DNA of 64,000 nucleotides from Hofstenia miamia (taxonomy: Eukaryota > Xenacoelomorpha > Acoela > Hofsteniidae). Under the pieces are notes generated by a model. That model saw only the letters and a list, made by a program, of their open reading frames with translations, made no database searches and was not told where the DNA came from. Below are positions 32,840 to 44,307 of the stretch, in pieces (position 1 is the first letter of the stretch; every line of letters begins with the position of its first letter). The stretch spans positions 56,183-120,182 of the forward strand of contig CABFPE010000413.1 in NCBI GenBank assembly GCA_900660155.1. The letters are read 5' to 3'. The translations under genes were made by a program, and so were the position numbers.

Positions 32840-34498
32840 TTGACGATGACTTCAGGACAGTGCAAAGCTGATCCAAGCAAATTCTGCTACATATGTGGCG
32901 AATTAACATTTGCTAAAGAAATGCGCAGCATTACCAGCCATATCAAGAAATTGTTGTACAAGGCGTACTTTCATTTTGATATAGGAGACCAAGACAAGTC
33001 ATGGGCCCCTCATGCCTGTTGCTTTACATGTGTGAAAACATTGAGTGCATGGTATGCAAAAAAGAATGTTCACATGAAGTTTGGTGTGCCAATGATTTGG
33101 CGAGAGCAGAAAGATCATTCTAATGATTGCTATTTTTGTCAGCAAGATTATACGGGCTGTACAACAACAAAAAAAGAAACACATTGTTTTCCCAAATTTG
33201 CAATCAGCAATGCGCCCAGTTGAGCACTGAAAAGAATTACTTGTACCAAAACCCCCTGATCAGGAAATGTGGAGTTCAAGCATTGGGGATGAACATTACA
33301 GTGATGAAACAGTAGAATTTTCTAATTCAGAAAGCAATAATAAACCAATACTATTTTCTCAATATGCCCTAAATGACTTATGCAGAGATCTTTATTTAAG
33401 TGAACTTCTTGCATCAAGGATCAAAGAACGAAATCTTTTTAGAAAAGGTGTGAAAATAATATTGTACAGAAAACGTGCACAAAACTTACATGTTTTGTTC
33501 ACTTTGAAATGTGATTAATGCTTCTGCAATGACATTGTTGGACTTTTTGAACATCTGGAAATACCATATGATAACACCAACTTGCGACTTTACTTAGAAG
33601 CATCCAAGGAAAGCATAAAAGCTGTTTTGCTTCTAAATGGGAACACCCTGCCATCTGTTCCTATAGCTTACAGCACAACCATGAAAGAATCATATGAAAA
33701 TTTAAAAACAATTTTAGTAAGCATACAGTATGAAGTCCATAAATGGCATGTTTGTGAAGATTTCAAGGTTATAGCCATGCTCACTGGCCTTCAGTCAGGC
33801 TATATTAAATTTTGTTGCTTCTTGTGCTTATTGGACTCTAGAGCAAGAGCTGAACACTATGTACGCAAGCACTGGCCTGTTAGAGATGAAATTAAACAAT
33901 GAAAACATAACATCAAACAAAAACGAATTCTGCAAAGTGATAGAATATATTTACCACCTTTGCAGATTAAACTCGGTTTGTTCAAGCAGTTTGTGAAAGT
34001 ACTAGACAAGGATTCCTTGGCATTTGCATATCTTGCAGAAAAGTTTCCTTCATTAAGTCGAGCTAAAATAAAAGAAGGTATCTTAATAGGTCCCCAAATT
34101 TGAAAAATTGTTCTTGATGAAACTTTTAACACACATCTTACGAGAAAACAAAAATGCGCCTTTGAGTCATTCAAGAAAGTTTGTGATAACTTCCTGGGAA
34201 AACATCGTTCAGAAGACTATGTGCAAGCTGTGAATGATCTATTGCATCATTTTCATCATATGGGATGCAACATTTCTCTAAAAGTTCATGTGCTCCACTC
34301 TCATTTGGATTTTTTTTGCTGAGAATCTTGGCCATGTGAGTGATGAACATGGCGAAAGGTTCCATCAAGAGATATTTCATTAATAGAAAAACGTTTTAAA
34401 GGAAAATGGAACACTGTTATGTTGGCAGACTACTGCTGGGATTTAAAAAAGGATGACGACACTCTACAAAAGAGAGTTAACAGGACAAATGTTGTTTA
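32840..34498 (+). pseudogene. Decayed member of a widespread animal zinc-finger/RNase-H-like family of unknown function
   Basis: Plus-strand segments match, from memory, a multicopy protein of about 550 residues found in insects, Hydra and other animals and usually left uncharacterised. The N-terminal Cys pattern is 'FCYICGELTFAKE', then 'WAPHACCFTCVKTLSAWY' and 'DCYFCQQDY'. Next come 'SKESIKAVLLLNGNTLPSV', 'FKVIAMLTGLQSGYIKFCC', 'FLCLLDSRARAEHYVRKHW' and the C-terminal 'LADYCWDLKKDDDT'. The Asp and His/Glu-bearing blocks suggest an RNase-H-like fold and the multicopy habit suggests a mobile-element protein, but neither is proven. It spans nearly the whole family length and has several interruptions, so it is probably not functional. 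Confidence 0.65.
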
Positions 34499-34599
34499 AA
34501 CTGGTTAATTCGGTGTTTTTTTTTCAAAAAAAATTAATAATAAGGTACATGAAAATGGTACCTAATCCAGAGAAATAAATGTCAGATTTGGAATCAGCA

Positions 34600-35460
34600 T
34601 ACTTTTCTTACACCGAAATAGATCTTATATGTCTTGTACTTTTTTTCAATTCAACATTAGAAAGTATTAAGATATGTAACAACATCATTCAGGAATCACA
34701 CAGAATGAAATATTTAGGAGTATTAATTGATAATAAGTTGAATTTTGAACACGAGGCAAACAACATCATAAAGAAAATGGCGTACGGTATAAGATCAATT
34801 CAAAAAATTGGAAAGTTTATACCAATAGAGTGGAGGGTAATACTCTTTCGATCACTTGTTCTATGCCATTTCTTGTACTCATCTTGTATATTAACGAACT
34901 TACATAAAAAAGGAAAATCGAAATTAGAGAAAATATTTAAAGGGGGAATAAACATAAGTAGCAGCAAAAATAAAAGAAATAATGTGTATATATCATCTAT
35001 GATCATTAAAAGCTCTTCAAAGTATTAGATGTTTATCTACATTATATTTTTTAAAAGGAAATCGAATATTCCTAATCATTTCAATCAAAGACAATTACAT
35101 TTGGTAAAACTAAGTATAATAGAAAAATAATGAAAAACGGATTCCTAAATTATTTAACAAATTGGATTACAGTACAAGAAGTGAAAAAATTATACAATAT
35201 TTAAGAAGTTGACAAACATGATTACACAACAAAATATCAATTATCTGACTAATTATAGAATAAGATGTGTAACTCAAGACAATAAGTAAAAAATATTTAT
35301 TAAGTAATATGTAATTTATAAACGTAACCAAGAAACAAACATTTACTGTCATAACTATGCTCATATGAAGGAAGTTGCATTATTTATGTTCTTAAAGAGT
35401 TTGTAAACTTATACATGTATATGTACATGAGAACTTATATATATGTTGTTGTTGTTGTTA
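34600..35460 (+). mobile_element. LINE fragment: end of reverse transcriptase and 3' tail
   Basis: The open part (34579-35028) contains 'RMKYLGVLIDNKLNFEHE', then 'MAYGIRSIQKIGKFIP' and 'LFRSLVLCHFLYSSCIL'. This is the thumb region just after the catalytic box in CR1/jockey-like LINE reverse transcriptases. Downstream broken frames still look like the LINE C-terminus, and the stretch finishes at a short (GTT)n run near 35443-35459, a plausible 3' tail. It is 5'-truncated, as most LINE copies are. The endonuclease and catalytic RT core are absent. Confidence 0.7.
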
Positions 35461-37874
35461 AAAAATTGATTAGAATTCTATATACTATGCACTATATTGT
35501 TGTGTGAAAAGAGAATATACAAATAAGTATTTTTCCAGAACACATGCCCCCTCATCACTTGCTATTCTTTAATTGCAATTTTCTTGCTTCAAGCAGGGAT
35601 GAAATTTGTGATTGTTTAGTACTTAAGTGTGGAAAATCCCAAACCATGCAACAGTGGTGTCAAATGCCTTAAAAATCATGAAGGCCTGAGGTTAAAAATT
35701 TTTTATGTGAGCACGTGTAAGGAATTAAACAGTTTTTTTGTGATTTCTTGAGAAAAATTTGTACTCACGAACTAATAAATATATGCAAAATCAGAAGGCA
35801 CCACAGCATAGGGAATTTCGCCTCTTTCACTTAAGTTTTAAAGGCACGCTTAATCCTGTCCACATTAATGTGTGCCTTAAAAGAGATTTTGCCAACAATG
35901 GTGCCATCGGATGCGCAACCTCTGATTTTGCGCATGGTAAGCCTCAATAAGTTTGGGAGATTTATCTATATACAAAATACAGTTAATGTTCTCTGTTGTT
36001 CTCATGAGCTAAATCTTAGAATCATTTAAACACTAAATATAAAAAGTATTAAGTCCTTTAAAAAATTATAATTTTCAAGGAAAATAGTCAATCTTTTCAA
36101 ATTCTTCAGCCAGAGCAATACGCTCTTGTACAAATTATGTTCTAGCACATTCACCAAAAGATGTTCCAGGGCTCACAATTTAAAATTTCCAAATAGACTT
36201 GGAGAAGTAAGTTGGGAAAGGTGAGGAAACGGGTTGTAATTTTAAAGACCACAAACTATTTTAAAGATGAACACTTAAAGACAATTTTGAAAATATTTTG
36301 GCTTTGCTTAAATTGATAAATTTTTAGTAACTAACATTTCTTTTCACTCTACTTCAATATCAATATTTAGCATGTTTTCTTGAATAAATTTCTTTGTTCA
36401 AACTACTAGCAACAAATTTAAAATTCAATTGAATAATTTGTAGAATATGATTTGAAAAATTTAAAAGACAGCTGCTATTAGTCTGAACACAATTCAACTT
36501 AAATGAAAAAGATTTCTTGCAAAAATTAGTTTTCAATACATTATCCTCACAAAGATTCTCTTAGCAGCATTCTTTTAGTATTTTTCCTATGGTAAATGTG
36601 CACACATTTACAAGGCGAAAATAGAAAATAATGTGCTCCATTTCATCTGTTAAATTTTGCAACAGTTGTCTGAGTCAAAATATTCTCACTTTCAAAATAT
36701 AGAAAAATTCGGTTTTACTAAAATATTTTTGGCTTGATTGTCATTTTTAGTAAAGCCCGAATGCTTCAGGTTCTTTCGTTGCCCCTCATTTCTACATATT
36801 GGCTCTTTTTCAGAAAGAAACTGAATTTCTAACCATCTACTTCAAATCTGAGAGAATGTAGGACATTTCTTGTAGTGATAATGACTAAAATTTTGTTTTT
36901 GCAAAGTTTTTAGTATATAACACTTAAAATTTGGTGAAAAATTTTAAACTTTCATTGGTCTTTTTTATTTTTGCCAGATAATTAAAAATTTCAATTTGCG
37001 GTCAATAGCTTTACTTGCTTAGAAAAAGAATAATTGAAGAATGCACATTTATTGTAAGCATTGGTACACAAAATTTCTGTAACTTAGTGCTGCGAAATCT
37101 CATTTGTGAATTAATGACAGAAAATTTGAAATTTTAAAAATTACAGTAATCAATTGTAGTAAATTTGTAACCATTAGTTGTACACTGTAGTAAACGAATG
37201 GGAAAATTAATGAAAACTTAATATTACATACAAATATTTTGGTCTTCGGAAAACAAGGACGCCTAAGCCCCCATAGCCCCCAGCTTTGACGCCAATGCCA
37301 TGCACTGCCTTATTGTATATGTGAATATAGTGGAACGAAACACAATTTAGGATATATACAATTTGTACTCTAGTATTGTGTTTTTGTAATTTAGTGTCTA
37401 CTTTTTTTATCAAATTTAGTATTTACATTATTTACTCTAATGACTGCTAGTAAAAAATGTCTCTTTCGTTATCATGAAGGTTTCTCCCTATACTGCCAAG
37501 TTTTTTCTATTGGCAAAAATGATCATGAATAATAGTAAAATTGACTTATATATACAGCAATTAATGTGCCATCTAACAAATTTTCAATTGGTAATTTAAC
37601 ATAAAGCAGATATTTTACTTACTGAGATAGTTAGCTTTTATTACAATATAGAATATAAATGCTGATTGACATTTTCCCTATAAGTTAATTTGGAAATAAT
37701 TGCATTTATATAATAACAAATATCTGTTGAAGAAGCTAGAAATTTATATGAGAATAAAGTGATAAGAATAGAAACACTACAGTTTTCAAATAATGATGCC
37801 CTTATCCTGCAGATGCAGTGTAAATTTCCAATTTGTCATAAAGTTCATTCCCAGGTAGAAACCATTGCCAAAGC
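35461..37874. other. A+T-rich non-coding stretch
   Basis: No convincing gene was found. The open frame at 35759-35950 (plus) is somewhat richer in G+C but unrecognised. A hAT-like terminal word (CAGTGGTGTCAAATGCC) occurs near 35651 without a visible partner end. Confidence 0.45.
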
Positions 37875-38336
37875 CTACAATTTTGACATTATATGTAATA
37901 GTGAAAAAAATGCTAATATTGTAAACAACAAATCGTCCCCCTTTGATTCTGTACTTTCTTCAGGACACCAATGATCCAAAAATAAGTTATTAGATGATTC
38001 ATTTAGTTCTTTGTTGAAGAATGTAGAAAACTGGACGTGGAAAGTACCATCGGAATTTAGCACGCACATTTCTCCAGACTGAATCCATGTTTGCTGCCTA
38101 TTTGTAGAATCATTAAAGCTTAAAACGCTTTCGCTATTAGCAAATATTGTGAATCCATAGGTAACAGTTGAAGTCATTCTTTCTTTTCCTTGCGACGCAT
38201 TAACATTATGGTAACCTGTAGTATGGAAAGCATCTTCTTTGTGCAAATACGATAGAATATTTTCACAGAACGAAATAGATTGTGCAGTTATGTAATTGCA
38301 CAGTAAGCTTACTTGCAATAGAGTTGAAAACCTCAT
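37875..38336 (-). CDS. Candidate single-exon small secreted or membrane-anchored protein (153 aa)
   Basis: The first ATG of the frame (38336-38334) starts 'MRFSTLLQVSLLCNYITA', a good signal-peptide profile with a likely cleavage after 'YITA'. The mature part has mixed composition with blocks such as 'DAFHTTGYHNVNASQGKER', 'NRQQTWIQSGEMCVLNSDG' and 'FLDHWCPEESTESKGDD'. It has three Cys and several N-x-S/T sites, and ends in a hydrophobic tail 'LLFTILAFFSLLHIM', as in tail-anchored or GPI-anchored proteins. I recognise no family. A stop lies upstream of the ATG in the same frame. A longer exon or first exon of a spliced gene is possible. Expression is unknown. Confidence 0.45.
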   Translation of the reverse strand: MRFSTLLQVSLLCNYITAQSISFCENILSYLHKEDAFHTTGYHNVNASQGKERMTSTVTYGFTIFANSESVLSFNDSTNRQQTWIQSGEMCVLNSDGTFHVQFSTFFNKELNESSNNLFLDHWCPEESTESKGDDLLFTILAFFSLLHIMSKL

Positions 38337-38775
38337 TGCACTTAATGCGAATGAATCTAAATGCAAGTGCCAAATTTGGTTGCAAAATACCACTCAGCAA
38401 TATTATGCACAATGAGTAATTAGCATATTTCTCATGGCAAATTGTCAATATGAATCTAAATTTCAAAAATGCGTAGAGCTTTATATATTGGAATATAAGG
38501 GTGACAGAGATATCTATTCCTTTATCTCAGGGTGAATCATTTGTCAGTCCTTGAATTTCCAATAAATTGGATATATCAAAGGAAAATATATTTCAATGGT
38601 TACTTTCATAACTTATATGATATGCCTTTTAACTAAACAGAGTGAACACCCAATAATTACGTCCGCGGTTTAGCAAAAAAGAGAATTTTAGTAAAAAAAC
38701 AAATGCAATGTTGTCGCGTGCGCTTGATTCGGAAATAACTTCAAAAATCTCTATTAATAGCTAATAGGCGTGCGC

Positions 38776-38809
<34 letters not shown>

Positions 38810-39646
38810 NNNNNNNNNNNNNNNNNNNNNNNNNNNNNNNNNNNNNNNNNNNNNNNNNNNNNNNNNNNNNNNNNNNNNNNNNNNNNNNNNNNNNNNNNNN
38901 NNNNNNNNNNNNNNNNNNNNNNNNNNNNNNNNNNNNNNNNNNNNNNNNNNNNNNNNNNNNNNNNNNNNNNNNNNNNNNNNNNNNNNNNNNNNNNNNNNNN
39001 NNNNNNNNNNNNNNNNNNNNNNNNNNNNNNNNNNNNNNNNNNNNNNNNNNNNNNNNNNNNNNNNNNNNNNNNNNNNNNNNNNNNNNNNNNNNNNNNNNNN
39101 NNNNNNNNNNNNNNNNNNNNNNNNNNNNNNNNNNNNNNNNNNNNNNNNNNNNNNNNNNNNNNNNNNNNNNNNNNNNNNNNNNNNNNNNNNNNNNNNNNNN
39201 NNNNNNNNNNNNNNNNNNTATATATATATATATATATATTGCGTTTTAATTCCTGTACAATGCAACAACCTGTAATATAAAAAAGAACTTTAGGGAAAGT
39301 GGCAAGTTCCGCAAGTTCCAGTTAGTATATAATTACTAGCACTGTAAAGTATATGGAAGGTCTCTTAAGAACTACTGCATTGTACGTAGGCATTTCTCCG
39401 AGTTTGCACATTTGAAAATTGAAATTTAGTATGAAGCGGATGACTTTTGCCATTCAAAATTTTATTAGGATTTGCATCAAGCCTTTTCCTGAAAATTCAT
39501 TATTTGATAATTGTACCAACCTTCTATCAATTTTTGTAAGTGCTCAAAGTAGTTGCAAAGGTCTTCTAAGCAGCCTCCGTTGATTTTTAAAAATAACAGT
39601 TCCCCATACGTGTGATTCATATAAGTAAATTGGACATATATATACA

Positions 39647-39684
<38 letters not shown>

Positions 39685-39959
39685 GAAACCATATTTTTGC
39701 TTTTCTACATTTAAATGAGTAATAAAGCAAGATAAGCACTTAGTCATATGATTAGCCTAACTTTCTTCAAAATGCTTTGAGATTGTGTATTTGATTTTAG
39801 ACTTTTAGCAATATGTAAGCTTAAATATTTATAGGTATCTTACCACACAATTCTTTATTTCATTCAACGTACCTTTGCGAATAATATGATGTGCAACTGC
39901 AAATTCAAATGCTTTCGAAACATTCATTTGCAGGTTTCGCTTTAGGTTTCATTAATTAA
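38337..39959. other. Non-coding stretch with TA arrays and a 409-base gap
   Basis: No gene was found. TA microsatellites flank the gap at 38810-39218, and another mixed TA/CATATA array lies at 39633-39682. Open frames crossing these are artefacts of the repeat and Ns. Confidence 0.7.
38810..39218. other. Assembly gap (409 Ns) inside a TA microsatellite
   Basis: Ns are bordered on both sides by TATATA runs, indicating that the assembly broke in a long TA array. Confidence 0.98.
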
Positions 39960-42300
39960 ACGCCAATGCTTTCTTGCTACAATTTCAAATAATTTAATGT
40001 TCTATTGCTTTGTATATTCGCCATAATCTTCATGTCGTCAGAATACTTAGAGTTGTCGCATTTGATACGATTTATGCCTAGGTTTTCATTTGACATCAGA
40101 AAAAGGTTACCAGAGCGTGGGTCTCCTTGTGGTACCTCTACAACAGTCATAATTTTTTCAGCATATTCAGTTGTATTGTAACGCATTTTTTGCATCCAAT
40201 TTTCTATATATGATCTTATCAATTCAGCTAACATTTTACTACTTGCTTCTATTCTGCAATATAGTTTTGAAAGCACTGCAAAAGTAAAAAATATAACTTT
40301 TACGAAAATTTCACTAAAGATATTTGCCTAGAATTTAGTGTTTTATATACATAATTCGTTGTGCATAGCAATCCATCTGTTGTACCTCTTTTAGATTCAG
40401 TGCAAATTCCTGATCATTCAAAGTATTTTACATATTCTCAATATATTTGTCAGAAACACACCTGTCTAAGATTGGTATAGCACTGATTTGACTAAATTTC
40501 TTTCAATTGTTCTCTGCAATGTGGTCTTTGTTATTTGTTTTTGGCACAGTTGTGACGATTGCTGACTTCCATTTTTTAAGGTATGTCAAATTGACAAAAC
40601 ATCTATTGAAGAATTGAAGTTACACCCGTTAGCAAAGAATGATGCTTATAAAACCAAGTAGAGATCTTCGGAAAGCCAAAAGATTTGTGGGCTTTAATTT
40701 TACTAAGAGCTGCCGAATTTTCTCTGTAGAAATATTTGGAATGCCATGGGATATCTTCTAGGATCCAAGACATTTATCCATATGGTTACCTTTATTGAAT
40801 ATTTTGAAAAACTCATTGAAAATGTTTGCTTCATGTTCATTTAAATTTATATTTATATTTCCTTTTGTATCTGACAATGCTACACGTTAGTTATTCGGGT
40901 ACTATCTGGACGAAACTTCTTTGAAACCTATTTGATAAGGCTTTATCTCCATTCTTTAAGCATTTCCTTTTGATATTAATCAACTCATTTAAAGAATATA
41001 TTTCCTCTCTTAATATATCATCCCAATGAGTTTCATCCAATAAAAACATTATTTTCTGTTGATCATAGGCTTTCTGGCTTTGGACACTGTTNACCTTTAT
41101 TGAATATTTTGAAAAACTCATTGAAAATGTTTGCTTCATGTTCATTTAAATTTATATTTATATTTCCTTTTGTATCTGACAATGCTACACGTTAGTTATT
41201 CGGGTACTATCTGGACGAAACTTCTTTGAAACCTATTTGATAAGGCTTTATCTCCATTCTTTAAGCATTTCCTTTTGATATTAATCAACTCATTTAAAGA
41301 ATATATTTCCTCTCTTAATATATCATCCCAATGAGTTTCATCCAATAAAAACATTATTTTCTGTTGATCATAGGCTTTCTGGCTTTGGACACTGTTTGAC
41401 TGCTTTAGCTTGTTTGGTGCTTTATAACTAGATTCAATTTTTCGATTTAATATTGGACTTAGGGAATACATTATATTTATATTCCCAAAAGATGATTCGC
41501 ACAAAATATTGTAGTCGTCAACCTGAATGACGTAAGCAACAGCCAGTTGTAATAAAGAGAGAAGAAGCGTATGTATGTTTACAGATTTTTAGAATTTAAA
41601 AATTGTAAGCATTCAAGATTTTTCTAATTGGCATTGGCCAACTACATATATACAAGCACGTATATCTCTTTTTGCTACGTTCCTGTGACACGAATATGCT
41701 TACAAGAATAACAACTGAAAATCCAGCTAGTCGCCAAATATTACCTAAAAGTTAAATATCCTTTTTAAATATTTCAATAAAATTTTTCCCCAATCTCCAG
41801 TCAATTGCTTTTGTATATAGAATATTAACCCCGTCATCCCTCCCGATTTATTTGAGAAGTTTTGAATGTATCAACCATTTCTCAGTTCCTTTATATATTG
41901 CTGTGTAAACAATTTATTATTATTCTCTTGTAAAATTTTTTATATATAATTATTGTTTAGTTTTGCACAACTTGTGTTTAGTTTGTGCATATTAAATGTT
42001 TATTGTTTTCCATTTCATAGTGGTCATTTAAAATTTACTAGTCCATTTTGTTTCATATAACAAAACTACGTTATGCTTCTTGAAATTTATCACAAAATCA
42101 GTTTCAGAAAAGTTTGATAGCATACCATTAATATTATTTGAGCAAATTAAGAGAAGTGAATTCTTTGCTTAGAGACAAATCAATCCATTTTGCACCTTCT
42201 CTACGATACAGCTTTAAGTTCATATGCCTCTAAGTTAGGAGCTTCAACTTTACCAGATTGAAGTCTCATTTTCTTGTTTTTGTTCAATTTTAACTCGCTT
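39960..42300 (-). mobile_element. LINE remnant: endonuclease start, linker and reverse transcriptase pieces
   Basis: On the minus strand 42170-41990 reads like the start of a LINE endonuclease ('LLLICSNNINGMLSNFSE' and 'NVVLLYETKW', where the E is the catalytic Glu of the family). 41510-41196 matches the endonuclease-RT linker. Around 40600-40480 there is a 'WKSAIVTTVPKTNN' and 'SQISAIPILDRCVSDKYI' block (RT start), and 40276-39977 holds 'SYIENWMQKM' and 'VEVPQGDPRSGNLFL' (RT motif B, normally PQGSxLGPxLF) then 'DNSKYSDDMKIMA' (YxDD-like). It is decayed, with frameshifts and stops throughout. A 304-bp stretch is doubled by an assembly join. Clade is unresolved. Confidence 0.68.
40788..41396. 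repeat. 304-bp direct duplication around a single N (probable assembly artefact)
   Basis: 40788-41091 equals 41093-41396, abutting the N at 41092. It doubles part of the LINE linker region. Confidence 0.88.
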
Positions 42301-43324
42301 TGAAATATATACCTTGAAATTAAAAGAGTTAGTATTCTTAAGATTCGCACAATTTTTAGTACACTCTTTGCATGTACATACTTTTTGAGTCTGACTAACA
42401 ATGTCCGCGTTTTGTTTTCATCATATCTACGTAATCTATATATATATATATATATTGTCCATGGGACCACGTTCATCCTAGGGCTCAAGAACTGTTCCCA
42501 GAAGGACAAGAAATCCCCCACAATGATAATGCCTCAATTCAGACAGGTAGAACTGCTTAAGAATGACACAACGAACATGCTAATGAAGCTAAACATCCAA
42601 TCTGACCACCTCAACCCCAGGCCCATAATATTGGGTCTTGTAGCAATGAATTCTTTTCATATAAGTTAAAGCATAGTGTTGGATGTTTAAGCCTTGAACA
42701 CATTATAGCACTGTAAACAGAAGCTTGCCATCACTTTGCTTAAAGTCTAGAGTTTCAAAATCACCAAATTTGTCAAAAATTAATTTGCTCACTTTAATTT
42801 TGTCAGACAATTTCGTCACTAGATGGCGTCCAACTTCAGGGTTTCCCATTTGTAACTAATTCTTTTGAGAATCGTCATATTTGAAAATTAAGTAAAATTT
42901 CAATCACATATATTAAACAGGCTTCAGAAAATTGTCTATCTTCGTCAGTAAAATGGTGGTAACATTTTAAAATTAAGTTTAATGTTAAGATTAATAATAT
43001 GTGAATTATTTGTTTATGTTTAATAGCTTTATTAACATTTCCTACATTTCCTGTATACATTGCACATAGAGATGCTCTTTCTGTCTAATAGTTTACCTTA
43101 ATCGTTGTATCATTGATATTAATTGCTTCTTTTATTATGATGATTTGTAATTTTAATGTTTTCTTTTTTGTTTTGATGTTGATGGCAAAATATTTTTGAT
43201 ATTAAGAGACCTCTCATATGTCCTTTGATTCTAATTTCCATATGGCTTTTGGTCATTACACTAATCACATTCATATTGGTAAGCGACTAATAATTCCAAA
43301 GACAATGGAACTATTTCTATATTT

Positions 43325-43357
<33 letters not shown>
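42301..43357. other. Non-coding stretch with a G+C-richer patch
   Basis: No recognised gene. A patch at about 42460-42620 is richer in G+C and open in one plus-strand frame (to 42669), without splice support or a known family. TA arrays lie at 42437-42456 and 43328-43357. Confidence 0.45.
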
Positions 43358-43360
<3 letters not shown>

Positions 43361-44252
43361 GGTGGTTGGATAGCCGTTCCTTAGCTATAGAAGCCTAAGA
43401 AAGAAAGAAATATATGTACTAAGAAATCAAAGTTTATGTTATTCCATGATTCATTTAGATCTTCAAAAAATTGCAATTCAATGTTTGCACCCTCTTTATG
43501 AATGCACTGTCTAAGCCTTATCGATACCTGTTCCGCGGCTGATCTTAAGAATTTAGAAGGAACATTTTCAATGATTTCATCTATCCTGTTTTCTAGCTCG
43601 TAAATGGTAATCGGTGAAGTGTTTTGTAGACTTCCTCTTTGGCACATCCCCATAGAAAGAAATCACATGACGGAAACAGTTGCTGGACATAATGACGCTT
43701 CCACAGGCGGTATCGTGAATCCTCATGAAGAACTTGCCGGCATATCCCACTTTCAAGGGCTCTTGCCTTGTTTACTTGGAAGAGCTCCTGTCACATATCT
43801 CCCTATCCAGTTCCGCATCTTTGCCTGACTTTGTCGAAGGCCTTCCAGATCTGGCGGAATCAAGAGCACCAGTTGTAATCAGTTTGTGGTAGCAATTCTT
43901 AATGGTCTTAGGGTCAAGATTTGAATGTCCTCCATATTGGGATCTCCACCACCGTTGATCTTTACAATAGTCTGAATTCTTTCTCTGTCTTAAATGCTTA
44001 AAGTAGGCGACATTTCGTAAGTATAATCAACAATGTTGTGATTAAATTGCATGTAGCGAACTAATATAGCAAATAACTTGCGCGGAGAGAAGAGTGATCA
44101 TTACTCACATTCTAGTTTGTTGAACAGTTTGATGATTTGTAGCATGAAATGGCAGGTCTCATGTAATCTTAAAATAGGAAATTTCAATCAAAGGATCGTT
44201 TACTTCTGAAGATATAGCTAATTAGAATCAGGGAGCAACTTTCAAACCACCA
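43358..44252 (-). mobile_element. Decayed Tc1/mariner-type transposon between two TA arrays
   Basis: The left end begins CAGGGTGGTTGGATAG after a TA array. The right end is the imperfect inverse CTTTCAAACCACC before another TA array, as expected for insertion at a TA target. The minus-strand transposase remnant contains 'SCDFFLWGCAKEEVYKT', which carries the third catalytic Asp and the family DFFLWG motif. The C-terminal region follows as 'LENRIDEIIENVPSKFLRS' and 'RLRQCIHKEGANIELQFFE' (43381-43653). At about 0.9 kb it is shorter than an intact 1.3-kb element. The first catalytic Asp region is not recognisable and frames shift. Confidence 0.75.
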
Positions 44253-44257
44253 TATAT

Positions 44258-44307
<50 letters not shown>

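Noticed and set aside
35640-35700. hAT-like terminal word CAGTGGTGTCAAATGCC
   Set aside because: No inverse partner or 8-bp target duplication was found within several kb, so it may be chance.
38741-39268. Long open frames on both strands across the N gap
   Set aside because: They consist of Ns and TA repeats and carry no coding information.
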